Under the pieces are notes generated by a model. That model did not search any database and was not told the DNA's origin. It worked only from the letters and a program-made list of their open reading frames with translations. From positions 1 to 64,000 of the forward strand of contig CAYJFD010000003.1 in NCBI GenBank assembly GCA_964369605.1: a stretch of 64,000 nucleotides of DNA, given 5' to 3'. Positions 24,984 to 33,287 of the stretch are shown piece after piece. Numbering within the stretch: position 1 is the stretch's first letter; every line of letters begins with the position of its first letter. This DNA is from CAYJFD01 sp964369605. Its GTDB lineage: Bacteria; Bacteroidota; Bacteroidia; Bacteroidales; UBA932. A program made the translations under genes and the position numbers.

Positions 24984-27221
24984 TTAGTCTCTTCTAGGAC
25001 GACGATCAGAATCACGACGTGGGCCACGATCATCACGACGAGGGCCACGAGATCCACCTTCTGGTCTTGGCTTACGCTCACGCTCAACCCAACCTTCTGG
25101 CTTTTCCATTAGAGCTCTCTTTGAAAGTCTCATCTTACCAGATTTAGCATCTACTTCGATAAGTTTCACCTCGATAACATCACCTACTGCTAGTACATCT
25201 TCTACCTTCTCTACTTTTTTGTAGTCGATTTCAGAAATATGCAACAGACCCTCTTTTCCAGGTAATATCTCAACGAAAGCACCAAATTCTAAGATAGATA
25301 CCACCTTACCTTCGTAAGTCTTATCCACCTCTGGAACTGTAGTAATATCTTTGATTCTCTTTAATGCTGCATCCATAGAGTCCTTATCTTCTCCAAAGAT
25401 GTCAATGATTCCAACACCTACTCCATCGATATTACCTTCAGTAATAGTAATAGTTGTACCTGTTGTCTTCTGAATCTCTTGGATAACCTTTCCTCCTGTT
25501 CCGATAACCGCTCCAATAAATTCTGCAGGAATAGTTATCTGGATAATACGAGGTACATTTGGCTTGAAATCTTCTCTTGGCCCAGCAAGAGTCTTATTCA
25601 TTTCGTCCATAATATGTAAACGACCTTGACGAGCCTGCTCAAGAGCTTGCTCTAATACTTCATAAGAAAGTCCATCTACCTTTATATCCATTTGAGTAGC
25701 AGTGATACCATCCTTAGTACCTGTTACCTTAAAGTCCATATCACCTAAGTGGTCTTCGTCTCCTAAGATATCAGAAAGAATAGCGAACTTCTTAGTCTCA
25801 GGATCAGATATAAGACCCATAGCAATACCAGAAACTGGCTTCTTTAATTTTAGACCTGAGTCCATCATAGCTAATGTTCCAGCACAAACTGTTGCCATAG
25901 AAGAAGAGCCATTTGACTCAAGAATATCAGAAACAAGACGTACTGCATAAGGATTTTCCTCTCCAAGTGGAACCATTGGCTTAAGCGCACGCCAAGCTAA
26001 GTTACCGTGACCTATTTCACGACGACCTACTGCTCTTTGTGGTCTTGCATCTCCAGTTGAGAATGGAGGGAAGTTATAATGTAGAACAAACTGCTGAGTC
26101 TCTTGAACTAGCACCTCGTCCATTTCTTTCATATCTAACTTTGTACCTAATGTTACAGTTGTCAAAGATTGAGTTTCACCACGTGTGAAAATCGCAGAAC
26201 CGTGCGCTCCTGGTAAATAAGAAACCTCACACCAGATAGGACGAATCTCAGTTGTAGATCTTCCGTCAAGACGTAGACCCTCGTCTAAGATCATTCTACG
26301 CATTGCTTCCTTCTCTACATCGTGGAAATAACGAGCGATTAATGATGCATTCTCCTCTCTCTCTTCTTCTGACATTGTTTCAGCAAATTCTGCTGAAACC
26401 GCAGCAAAAGCTTCTGATCTTTCATGCTTAGCTAAGCCAGACTTAGCAATATCATAACATTTAGCGTAGCAGTACTCATTAAGGGCAGTGCGTAGCTCTT
26501 CGTTATTCTCCTCGTGACAATATTCTCTCTTTGTAACTTTTCCAACAGCCTCTGTAAGTTCCATTTGAACTTTGCAGTGTCTTTTGATTTCCTCGTGTGC
26601 AAATTTGATAGCAGCTAGCATATCTGCCTCGCTTGCTTCCTTCATCTCACCCTCTACCATCATGATATTGTCATAAGTAGCAGCAACCATAATATCTAGG
26701 TCTGCTCCTTTTAACTGCTCAAATGTTGGGTTTATCATAAATTCACCATCGATTCTTGCTACTCTTACCTCTGAGATAGGACCATTAAATGGAATATCAC
26801 TTACAGCAAGTGCTGCTGAAGCAGCTAAACCTGCTAGGGCATCAGGCATATTTACCTTATCCGAAGATATTAGGTTTACTGTAACGAAAACATCTGCATG
26901 GAAATTATCTGGAAACAATGGGCGCAATGCTCTATCAATCAGTCTTGATACTAGAATTTCAGAGTCAGAAGCACGACCTTCTCTCTTCATAAAGCCACCA
27001 GGAATACGTCCTGCTGAAGCAAATTTCTCTTTATACTCCACTTGTAGTGGCATAAAGTCTACATCAGGCTTTGCCTCTTTAGCACAGGTCACAGTAGCTA
27101 AAAGCATAGTGTCACCCATTTTTAATACTACAGACCCATCAGCTTGTTTTGCTAATTTTCCTGTTTCGATCTCAATGATCCTACCATCTGCTAATTCGAT
27201 GGTCTTTTTTACTATATTCAT
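24984..27221 (-). CDS. pnp: polyribonucleotide nucleotidyltransferase (PNPase)
   Basis: Phosphorolytic 3'-5' exoribonuclease of RNA decay. The 745-residue product has two RNase PH domains (about 10-140 and 320-480; GGFMKREGR and FPPFSTGDARP are typical), a KH domain near 555-615 (IPAEFIGAVIGTGGKVIQEI) and an S1 domain near 620-690 (GKVVSILEFGAFVEILPGKEG). An Arg/Pro/Asp-rich tail of about 35 residues (RGPRRDDRGPRRDSDRRPRRD region) is a Bacteroidota-type RNA-binding extension. It lies downstream of rpsO, as in many bacteria, but has a terminator and its own promoter in between. Confidence 0.96.
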   Translation of the reverse strand: MNIVKKTIELADGRIIEIETGKLAKQADGSVVLKMGDTMLLATVTCAKEAKPDVDFMPLQVEYKEKFASAGRIPGGFMKREGRASDSEILVSRLIDRALRPLFPDNFHADVFVTVNLISSDKVNMPDALAGLAASAALAVSDIPFNGPISEVRVARIDGEFMINPTFEQLKGADLDIMVAATYDNIMMVEGEMKEASEADMLAAIKFAHEEIKRHCKVQMELTEAVGKVTKREYCHEENNEELRTALNEYCYAKCYDIAKSGLAKHERSEAFAAVSAEFAETMSEEEREENASLIARYFHDVEKEAMRRMILDEGLRLDGRSTTEIRPIWCEVSYLPGAHGSAIFTRGETQSLTTVTLGTKLDMKEMDEVLVQETQQFVLHYNFPPFSTGDARPQRAVGRREIGHGNLAWRALKPMVPLGEENPYAVRLVSDILESNGSSSMATVCAGTLAMMDSGLKLKKPVSGIAMGLISDPETKKFAILSDILGDEDHLGDMDFKVTGTKDGITATQMDIKVDGLSYEVLEQALEQARQGRLHIMDEMNKTLAGPREDFKPNVPRIIQITIPAEFIGAVIGTGGKVIQEIQKTTGTTITITEGNIDGVGVGIIDIFGEDKDSMDAALKRIKDITTVPEVDKTYEGKVVSILEFGAFVEILPGKEGLLHISEIDYKKVEKVEDVLAVGDVIEVKLIEVDAKSGKMRLSKRALMEKPEGWVERERKPRPEGGSRGPRRDDRGPRRDSDRRPRRD

Positions 27222-27240
27222 ATTTTTTCTTAGAGTCTAC

Positions 27241-27338
27241 CTCCCCCTATTGGGAGTTTTGATTAATAATGAATTCCGCTATTTCGACTGATGTAGACTC
27301 AAAATTTCCCAGTCGAAAAGTTATTCTGCGCAAAGATA
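27241..27338 (-). promoter_or_regulatory. pnp promoter box and structured leader
   Basis: Minus-strand TATCTTTG at 27331-27338 gives a leader of about 105 nt. In it TTTCGACTG (27282-27290, plus-strand reading) pairs perfectly over 9 bp with CAGTCGAAA (27310-27318), and a smaller CTCCC/GGGAG hairpin (27241-27256) lies just before the start codon. Such hairpins could serve post-transcriptional autocontrol, as known for enterobacterial pnp. Confidence 0.5.
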
Positions 27339-27351
27339 GTAAAGATAATAA

Positions 27352-27381
27352 AAAAGAAGCTACTTCTAAGCAGCTTCTTTT
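27352..27381 (-). terminator. terminator of rpsO
   Basis: Perfect 10-bp stem AAAAGAAGCT / AGCTTCTTTT followed by TTATTATC on the minus strand, 31 bp beyond the rpsO stop codon. Confidence 0.75.
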
Positions 27382-27412
27382 CATTTTCTTATCTTCTATT
27401 ATCTTAAACTTA

Positions 27413-27688
27413 TTACTTACGTAAGTTAAGTGCTTTGATAATTTCTCTGTATCTCTCAATGTCGTTAACCTTTAAGTAATCTAAAAGGCGACGTCTCTTA
27501 CCTACAAGTCTTAAAAGCGATCTCTGAGTAGAGTAATCTTTGTGATTAGCTTTTAGATGTTGAGTAAGGTGAGCGATACGGTATGAAAATAATGCGATCT
27601 GGCCTTCTGCCGATCCAGTGTCAGTATTAGACTTTCCGTATTTCTCGAAAATCTCCTGCTTTTTCTCTGCTGATAAATATTCTGCCAT
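27413..27688 (-). CDS. rpsO: 30S ribosomal protein S15
   Basis: Primary 16S rRNA-binding protein of the small subunit platform, 91 residues from the ATG at 27688 (MAEYLSAEKKQEIFEKYG). GSAEGQIALFSYRIAHLTQHL and KDYSTQRSLLRLVGKRRRLLDYL are diagnostic. The open frame extends 15 codons further upstream, but that extension would include the region immediately after the promoter and does not match S15, so the shorter start is used. Confidence 0.96.
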   Translation of the reverse strand: MAEYLSAEKKQEIFEKYGKSNTDTGSAEGQIALFSYRIAHLTQHLKANHKDYSTQRSLLRLVGKRRRLLDYLKVNDIERYREIIKALNLRK

Positions 27689-27730
27689 TTTTTTAGCAAT
27701 TGATTTGGTTATTTCCCAAAATTGGGACTG

Positions 27731-27761
27731 CAAAGGTAGACAATTTTCTTAATTCGCCAAA
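27731..27761 (-). promoter_or_regulatory. promoter of rpsO
   Basis: Minus strand TTTG (27758-27761), exactly 19 bp, TACCTTTG (27731-27738): full consensus match. It lies back to back with the promoter of the M3 peptidase gene. Confidence 0.8.
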
Positions 27762-27767
27762 TAAATA

Positions 27768-27775
27768 TATCTTTG
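27768..27775 (+). promoter_or_regulatory. -7 box of the M3 peptidase gene
   Basis: TATCTTTG, 32 bp before the ATG at 27808. The upstream position holds TTTT rather than TTTG. The expected -33 region of this promoter falls between the rpsO -7 and -33 boxes, so the two promoters interlock. Confidence 0.55.
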
Positions 27776-27807
27776 TCCTTATTTAGAAAATACAATTTTA
27801 TTACACA

Positions 27808-29904
27808 ATGAAGAAAATATTATTTACAATGTTAGCCGCTGGCTTAATGCTTTCTTGCACAAAAGACAAGAACCCTCTTTTAGAGGAATGGAATACACCT
27901 TTTCAGATTCCACCATTTGAATCTATAATGACTGAGCACTATATGCCTGCCTTTGAAGTAGCAATAGCTGAGCACAAGGCTGAAATAGATGCAATCATTA
28001 ACAACACTCAAGAGCCTACCTTCGAAAACACTATCGAAGCCTATGATAAAGCTGGTTCATTACTTACTAGAATCAACCTTGTATTTGGTAGTACTACTAA
28101 TATGGCATCAAATCCTGAAATCGAGCAGGTAGCTGTAGATTTATCTCCAATTTTAAGTAAGCACTCTAGTGAAATTAACCTAAACGAAGATTTATTCAAG
28201 AAAATTAAAGCAGTTTACGAAAAAAGAGAAACTCTTAACCTAGAGGCTGACCAACTAAGACTTGTTGAGACTATCTACAAGAACTTCGTTCGTTACGGTG
28301 CTGAACTTTCTGCAGAAGGTAAAGCTAAACTTGCAACTATAGATTCTGAGATCGCTAGCTTAGAGCTAAAGTTCGGACAAAACCTACTTAAGGAAACTGC
28401 TGGCTACACTTTGATTCTTGAGAACGAAGAAGAGCTTGCTGGACTTAGCGATGGTCTTATCGCATCTGCTGCTGCTAGAGCAACTGCTGCTGGCGCTGAA
28501 GGCAAGTGGTACTTTGGTTTAGATAACCCAAGTGTGCTTCCTTTCTTATTCCAATCAGACAACAAGGAGCTAAGAAAAGATATTTTCGAGGCTTACATTA
28601 ATAGAGGTAATAATAATAATGATGCTGACAACAAAGCTATCGTTAGCAAGCTAGTTGAACTAAGACTAGAGAAAGCTAAATTATTAGGCTATAACAACTA
28701 TGCGGAGTATGCATTAGAAACTCGTATGGCACAAAACCAAGAAAGAGTTTACACTCTACTTAATGAACTTTGGGAGCCTGCACTTAATACGGCAAAGAAA
28801 GAAGCAAAAGATATCAACTCTATCATCAAATCTGAAGGTTCTGATATAGAACTTAGCGGAGAAGACTGGAGATATTATTTTGACAAAGCTAAAGCTGCTA
28901 AATATAGCATCAGTGATTCTGAGTTAATGCCTTACTTTGAGAACGATAAAGTTCGTGATGGTATTTTCGCATTATGTGAGAAACTTTGGGGCGTAAAGTT
29001 TGTGAAAGCTGAAAACACTCCTCTTCCTCACCCTAACGCTGAAGCTTATGAGTGCGTTGACAAAGATGGCTCTCACCTTGGTATCCTATTTTTAGATATG
29101 TTTGCTCGTCCAGGCGAGAAGAGAGGTGGAGCTTGGTGTACAGGCTATAGACCTCAAAGTTATGCTAACGGTTCTAGAGTAGCTCCTCTTGTTTCTGTAG
29201 TTTGTAACTTCACTAGTCCTGTAACTCCAGGTGCTCCTGCACTACTTACTCCAGATGAGGTAACTACTTTCTTCCACGAGTTTGGTCACGCTATTGAGAG
29301 CCTTTTCAAAGATGTACGTTATATGGGCATCAGCGATATGACTCTTGACTTCGTTGAACTTCCTTCTCAACTTATGGAACACTGGGCATTTGAACCAGAA
29401 TTATTACAATTATACGCTACTCACTATGAGACAGGAGAAGTTATTCCTACTGAATTAGTAGAAAAATTACTTAACTCAGGTAAATATGGTCAAGGTTTTG
29501 GTACTACTGAATTCCTAGCAGCTGCACTTCTTGATATGGATTATCATACACTTAACGAGATTCCTGAAGGTTTTGAGCCTGTAGCTTTTGAAGCACAAGT
29601 TCTTTCAGATCGTGGACTACTTTCTCAAATTCCTGCAAGATATAGAAGTACCTACTTCGCTCACGTGTTTGCAAGTATGTATACTGCTGGTTACTATAGT
29701 TACATCTGGGCAAACGTACTAGACTGTGATGCTTATCAAGCATTCAAAGAAAGTGGTGACATCTTCAACCAAGAGATCGCTAATAAAGTTAGAACTGAGA
29801 TCTTCGAGAGAGGTGGAGAAGACGATGCTATGACTCTTTACGTTAATTTCAGAGGTTCAGAGCCAGGAACAGAAGCCCTTATCAAAAACAGAGGCCTAAA
29901 ATAA
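27808..29904 (+). CDS. M3 family peptidyl-dipeptidase (Dcp-like), lipoprotein
   Basis: Zinc metallopeptidase of 698 residues, active on short peptides. HEFGH (His490, Glu491, His494) in TTFFHEFGHAIESLF is the M3 site, with the third ligand expected in DFVELPSQLMEHW about 25 residues later; GGAWCTGYRPQ and the C-terminal GYYSYIWANVLDCDAYQAF are typical of Dcp/OpdA. The N-terminus is a signal peptide with lipobox LSC, Cys at residue 17, so it is an envelope lipoprotein, probably in the periplasm. Own promoter and strong terminator, so monocistronic. Confidence 0.93.
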   Translation: MKKILFTMLAAGLMLSCTKDKNPLLEEWNTPFQIPPFESIMTEHYMPAFEVAIAEHKAEIDAIINNTQEPTFENTIEAYDKAGSLLTRINLVFGSTTNMASNPEIEQVAVDLSPILSKHSSEINLNEDLFKKIKAVYEKRETLNLEADQLRLVETIYKNFVRYGAELSAEGKAKLATIDSEIASLELKFGQNLLKETAGYTLILENEEELAGLSDGLIASAAARATAAGAEGKWYFGLDNPSVLPFLFQSDNKELRKDIFEAYINRGNNNNDADNKAIVSKLVELRLEKAKLLGYNNYAEYALETRMAQNQERVYTLLNELWEPALNTAKKEAKDINSIIKSEGSDIELSGEDWRYYFDKAKAAKYSISDSELMPYFENDKVRDGIFALCEKLWGVKFVKAENTPLPHPNAEAYECVDKDGSHLGILFLDMFARPGEKRGGAWCTGYRPQSYANGSRVAPLVSVVCNFTSPVTPGAPALLTPDEVTTFFHEFGHAIESLFKDVRYMGISDMTLDFVELPSQLMEHWAFEPELLQLYATHYETGEVIPTELVEKLLNSGKYGQGFGTTEFLAAALLDMDYHTLNEIPEGFEPVAFEAQVLSDRGLLSQIPARYRSTYFAHVFASMYTAGYYSYIWANVLDCDAYQAFKESGDIFNQEIANKVRTEIFERGGEDDAMTLYVNFRGSEPGTEALIKNRGLK

Positions 29905-29947
29905 TCAATCCTTAGTCATAAGTGATTAAGAAATAAATTACTGAACT

Positions 29948-29978
29948 TACCCCTTCTTGTCCCGTACAAGAAGGGGTA
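29948..29978 (+). terminator. terminator of the M3 peptidase gene
   Basis: Perfect 13-bp stem, TACCCCTTCTTGT with ACAAGAAGGGGTA, 5-nt loop, followed by TTTTT. Confidence 0.93.
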
Positions 29979-29995
29979 TTTTTAGATAATCACCC

Positions 29996-30239
29996 CACCC
30001 GTTGACAAAATGTGCTCCCAGCTAATGATTTCGCAAACGGACCACCTCTTTTCAGCCTAAAAGCATCACCACAAGTAATACTTCTAGGTAATTTGCTCAA
30101 ATCTCTAATTAAACAGCTCGGCCGTCGGCAAAAAGTGCTCTCAGGTAGCAAAAGCTCCGACGGACCACTGTTTTTTACCCCAAAACAGGCCACCCGTCGG
30201 CAAAAAAGATTCTCAGGAGATGATTCTGCCGACGGGTGA
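29996..30239. repeat. degenerate 72-bp repeat array with nested palindromes
   Basis: Three related units begin near 29996, 30119 and 30191; the last two are 72 bp apart, and a worn unit may lie between the first two. Each has GC-rich inverted ends: CACCCGTCGGCA (30191-30202) with TGCCGACGGGTG (30227-30238) is a perfect 12-bp stem, CCGTCGG/CCGACGG in the second is 7 bp, the first is shorter. The joining piece is also palindromic (CTGTTTT, 30168-30174, with AAAACAG, 30182-30188). One forward frame is open across the array, but it has no promoter or protein-like features. It fills most of the 29905-30343 gap. Confidence 0.75.
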
Positions 30240-30302
30240 CATCAATTTTTCTAAGAACTAACATTCCCATCTCCCCGGGAAAATTAACCTTGGGACTGGG
30301 CA

Positions 30303-30337
30303 TAAAAAAAAAGGTCCTGAATTATTCAGAACCTTTT
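30303..30337 (-). terminator. terminator of the initiator tRNA gene
   Basis: On the minus strand AAAGGTTCTGAA pairs with TTCAGGACCTTT (one G-T pair), followed by a run of T. It lies just beyond the tRNA 3' end. Confidence 0.85.
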
Positions 30338-30343
30338 CTTTAG

Positions 30344-30416
30344 TAGCGGAGAGAGGACTCGAACCTCTGGCCTCCGGGTTATGAGCCCGACGAGCTACCA
30401 ACTGCTCTACTCCGCG
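30344..30416 (-). tRNA. initiator tRNA-fMet (anticodon CAU)
   Basis: Cloverleaf on the minus strand: acceptor CGCGGAG / CTCCGCT, D-arm with AGCAGTTGGTAGCT, anticodon loop CTCATAA, T-arm with GGTTCGAGTCC. Initiator identity is shown by three consecutive G-C pairs at the bottom of the anticodon stem (GGG/CCC) and by a non-Watson-Crick 1-72 pair (C1-U72). CCA is not encoded. It has its own promoter and terminator. Confidence 0.95.
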
Positions 30417-30427
30417 ATATTAGACTG

Positions 30428-30459
30428 CAAAGATATGGCAAATATTTTAATGTACCAAA
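30428..30459 (-). promoter_or_regulatory. promoter of the initiator tRNA
   Basis: Minus strand TTTG (30456-30459), 20 bp, TATCTTTG (30428-30435), ending 11 bp before the mature tRNA 5' end. Full consensus match. The rest of 30460-30651 holds only the terminator described next and A/T-rich sequence. Confidence 0.8.
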
Positions 30460-30534
30460 TTTTTATGTAAAATAGTCAAAAGAAATACCTGTCGACCTAC
30501 GAATATATCTTATGCTCTAGTACATTACAAGTAA

Positions 30535-30568
30535 AAAGCCCCTATAAAGATTTCTTTATAAGGGCTTT
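30535..30568 (-). terminator. terminator of the NfnAB-like gene
   Basis: Fifteen-base stem with one mismatch (AAAGCCCTTATAAAG / CTTTATAGGGGCTTT on the minus strand) followed by TTTAC. A weaker hairpin, CCCCCT/AGGAGG, lies closer to the stop codon (about 30628-30650). Confidence 0.8.
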
Positions 30569-30651
30569 AATTTATTAAGACTACACCTTTTTATTTTCGC
30601 GTTGAAGTCTTCTTTTTAATTTGTGAGTCCTCCTTTAGCTTAGGGGGCTTC

Positions 30652-32892
30652 TTATTTCGCTTGGAGTTCTTCGTGAATAGCTGCTGCTGCCTTACGACCT
30701 GCACCCATAGCTAGAATTACTGTGGCTGCTCCACTGACAGCGTCACCTCCTGCGTAAATTCCTTTTCTTGAACTAGCTCCTTTCTCGTCTGCTAAAATTC
30801 CACCTCTCTTTGTAGCTTCTAATCCCTTTGTTGTTTGAATTATAAGTGGATTTGGAGCTGTACCTAAAGCCATAATCACTACGTCGGCATCGATTACGTA
30901 TTCTGATCCTGGTATTGCTACTGGGCTTCTTCTTCCTGACTCATCAGGTTCTCCAAGTTCCATTTTTTCACATTTAATAGCTGTAACCCAGCCTCTGTCA
31001 TCTCCTAAGATTTCTATAGGATTACTTAGAAGTCTAAATATTACACCTTCTTCTTTTGCGTGATGTATTTCCTCAACTCTTGCTGGTAGTTCTTTTTCTG
31101 TTCTTCTATAGATTACTGATACTTCAGCTCCAAGTCTTAGAGCTGTTCTAGCAGCATCCATAGCTACATTTCCTCCACCTATTACAGCCACTTTTGATCC
31201 GATATAGATAGGAGTGTCTGATTTTGAATCATAGGCACGCATTAAGTTTGAGCGTGTCAATACTTCATTTGCAGAGAATACACCATTAAGGCCTTCTCCT
31301 TTAATTCCCATAAATTTAGGAAGTCCTGCGCCCGATGCAACAAAGACAGCACTAAAGCCTTCTTTTTCCATCAAGTCATCTATTTGAACTGTTCTTCCTA
31401 CTACTATGTTAGTTTCTATTTTAACGCCTAATGCTAGTACGTTATCTATTTCTGTTTGTACTACAGTCGCTTTTGGTAGCCTAAATTCAGGGATACCGTA
31501 CTGTAATACACCTCCAGCCTTATGTAGAACTTCAAAAATCGTAACATCATAACCATACTTCGCTAAATCCGTTGCACAAGCAAGCCCAGCAGGACCACTT
31601 CCTACGACCGCTACTTTTTTACCATTTGATTCTAGCTTCTCAAGATGTTTTACACCATTTAGTCTACTCCAGTCAGCAACGAAACGCTCTAACTTTCCTA
31701 TGGCTACTGGATCGCCCTTCTTACCAAGTATACAAGAACCCTCACACTGTGATTCTTGAGGACATACGCGCCCACATACTGCTGGCAAAGAATTATCTTC
31801 GGCCAATATCCTAGAGGCTTCTTTAAAATTTCTCTGTGCTACTTCCTTAATAAACATCGGAATTTTTACAGATACTGGACAAGCTCCCACACATAGAGGT
31901 TTTTTACATTGAATACATCTGCTTGCTTCCATAACTGCCTCTTCAGCATTATATCCGTAGCAAACCTCTTCAAAATTCTTAGCCCTTATCTCTGGATCTT
32001 GTTCTCTTACTGGAACACGACGCATCCTATCTTGAGCGATAGGAGCGTCATTTAGTCCAATAATTTTCTTTGCTATAACTTCTTTGTTTTTATACATAGT
32101 CTGGCGTCTGATAGCCTCATCAAAATCTATTTTGTGAGCATCAAACTCAGGTCCATCCATACACGCAAATTTGGTTTGTCCATCTACAGTAACTCTACAC
32201 GCACCACACATTCCTGTTCCATCAACCATTAGCGTATTTAAGCTGACAATTAATGGCAAGTTGTGCTCTGCAGCAGCTACTTGTACAAACTTCATCATTA
32301 GCATAGGACCTATTGCGACAGCCTGATCATACTGTTTTCCTGAGTCTACAAGATTCTTTAGAACTTTTGTTACGACCCCTTTATCTCCTTTAGAACCATC
32401 ATCTGTACATACATATAAATTTGCACAAACAGCTTTTAGTTCTTCTTCTAAGATCAGAAGCTCAGCAGATCTAGCTCCGATGATAACATCACAGTCTATT
32501 CCCATAGAGTGCATATATTTCACTTGTGGATATATAGGAGCTATTCCTAATCCTCCTGCTATGAAAACATAATTTTTACTCTTTAGTTCCTGATAAGACT
32601 GCGATACAAATTCCGCTGGTTCACCTAGTGGCCCAACAAAATCCATAATGCTTTCACCCTTTGAGAGAGCACAAATTTTAGCTGAAGAAGCTCCTATTAT
32701 CTGTATCACGATAGTTACAGTTCCTGCATCTACATCATAATCACAGATAGTTAAAGGTATTCTCTCACCATCTTCAGTTGCTCTTACTATTACAAATTGA
32801 CCTGGCTTCGCAGAGGCTGCCACCCTTGGAGCGTATACATCCATTAAAATGATTACGGGTGAGAGTACCTCTTTTCTGACTATTTCAAACAT
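30652..32892 (-). CDS. NfnAB-like fused NADH/NADPH-ferredoxin oxidoreductase
   Basis: A 746-residue fusion. The N-terminal ~280 residues are an FNR-type FAD/NAD module with a [2Fe-2S] site (GTGMCGACRVTVDG and a following FACMDGPEF), like dihydroorotate dehydrogenase electron-transfer subunits and NfnA. The C-terminal ~450 residues are GltD/NfnB-like: cysteine clusters in CIQCKKPLCVGACP and CGRVCPQESQCEGSC, then two dinucleotide folds (VVGSGPAGLACA and VIGGGNVAMDAAR). Databases often name this a DHOD-B/glutamate synthase fusion; with no gltB or pyrD nearby an electron-bifurcating transhydrogenase role is more likely, but that is inference. The next gene upstream is 13 bp away. Confidence 0.88.
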   Translation of the reverse strand: MFEIVRKEVLSPVIILMDVYAPRVAASAKPGQFVIVRATEDGERIPLTICDYDVDAGTVTIVIQIIGASSAKICALSKGESIMDFVGPLGEPAEFVSQSYQELKSKNYVFIAGGLGIAPIYPQVKYMHSMGIDCDVIIGARSAELLILEEELKAVCANLYVCTDDGSKGDKGVVTKVLKNLVDSGKQYDQAVAIGPMLMMKFVQVAAAEHNLPLIVSLNTLMVDGTGMCGACRVTVDGQTKFACMDGPEFDAHKIDFDEAIRRQTMYKNKEVIAKKIIGLNDAPIAQDRMRRVPVREQDPEIRAKNFEEVCYGYNAEEAVMEASRCIQCKKPLCVGACPVSVKIPMFIKEVAQRNFKEASRILAEDNSLPAVCGRVCPQESQCEGSCILGKKGDPVAIGKLERFVADWSRLNGVKHLEKLESNGKKVAVVGSGPAGLACATDLAKYGYDVTIFEVLHKAGGVLQYGIPEFRLPKATVVQTEIDNVLALGVKIETNIVVGRTVQIDDLMEKEGFSAVFVASGAGLPKFMGIKGEGLNGVFSANEVLTRSNLMRAYDSKSDTPIYIGSKVAVIGGGNVAMDAARTALRLGAEVSVIYRRTEKELPARVEEIHHAKEEGVIFRLLSNPIEILGDDRGWVTAIKCEKMELGEPDESGRRSPVAIPGSEYVIDADVVIMALGTAPNPLIIQTTKGLEATKRGGILADEKGASSRKGIYAGGDAVSGAATVILAMGAGRKAAAAIHEELQAK

Positions 32893-32905
32893 TTTCGTTA
32901 TTTTG

Positions 32906-33232
32906 TTATTCTTCTTTTTTCTTTTCAGCCTTTATTTCTTCAGCCTGAAAACCTATTTTATTAATAGCCTTTACTAAAGTAGCCTTATCAGTTTTAGAAG
33001 GCGAGAATTTAAGCCATACTGTCTTATTTTCCACATCTATCTTCATATCCTTAACTCCCTTCTCAAAAGGAAGCTTGCTCTCGATTTTCTTTGCGCAGCT
33101 TCCACAGTGTAAGTTTGTCTGGAATGTTACCTCCTCAACCTTAGCTTTTTTAGATTTTGGCTCCGCAAAAGTAGTAATACTTATCGTTAATAGAGCAATA
33201 GTACAGATTAAAATGTTGATTATTTTTTTCAT
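32906..33232 (-). CDS. exported heavy-metal-associated (HMA) domain protein
   Basis: A 108-residue protein with a signal peptide (cleavage near TTFA, about residue 23) and one HMA ferredoxin-like domain. The metal loop is LHCGSCAKK, with the usual CxxC. A Lys/Glu-rich tail follows (EEIKAEKKKEE). It is likely a periplasmic Cu(I) or Zn(II) carrier. It lies downstream of a TonB receptor and a His-rich protein in the same direction, which supports a metal-handling operon; 13 bp separate it from the NfnAB-like gene, so that gene may be read with it. Confidence 0.85.
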   Translation of the reverse strand: MKKIINILICTIALLTISITTFAEPKSKKAKVEEVTFQTNLHCGSCAKKIESKLPFEKGVKDMKIDVENKTVWLKFSPSKTDKATLVKAINKIGFQAEEIKAEKKKEE

Positions 33233-33287
33233 ATCTTTGATTATTAATTAATTAGTTTGATTTTATTTAAAATTATTTGGATTATTT

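Noticed and set aside
30012..30239. Protein-coding gene in the second repeat array
   Set aside because: One frame is open for 75 codons because the repeat period is a multiple of three, but there is no promoter or protein-like domain, and inverted repeats explain the sequence better.
30652..32892. Dihydroorotate dehydrogenase or glutamate synthase subunit
   Set aside because: Domains of both are fused, but no pyrD or gltB partner is nearby and the fusion matches NfnAB-type proteins better.
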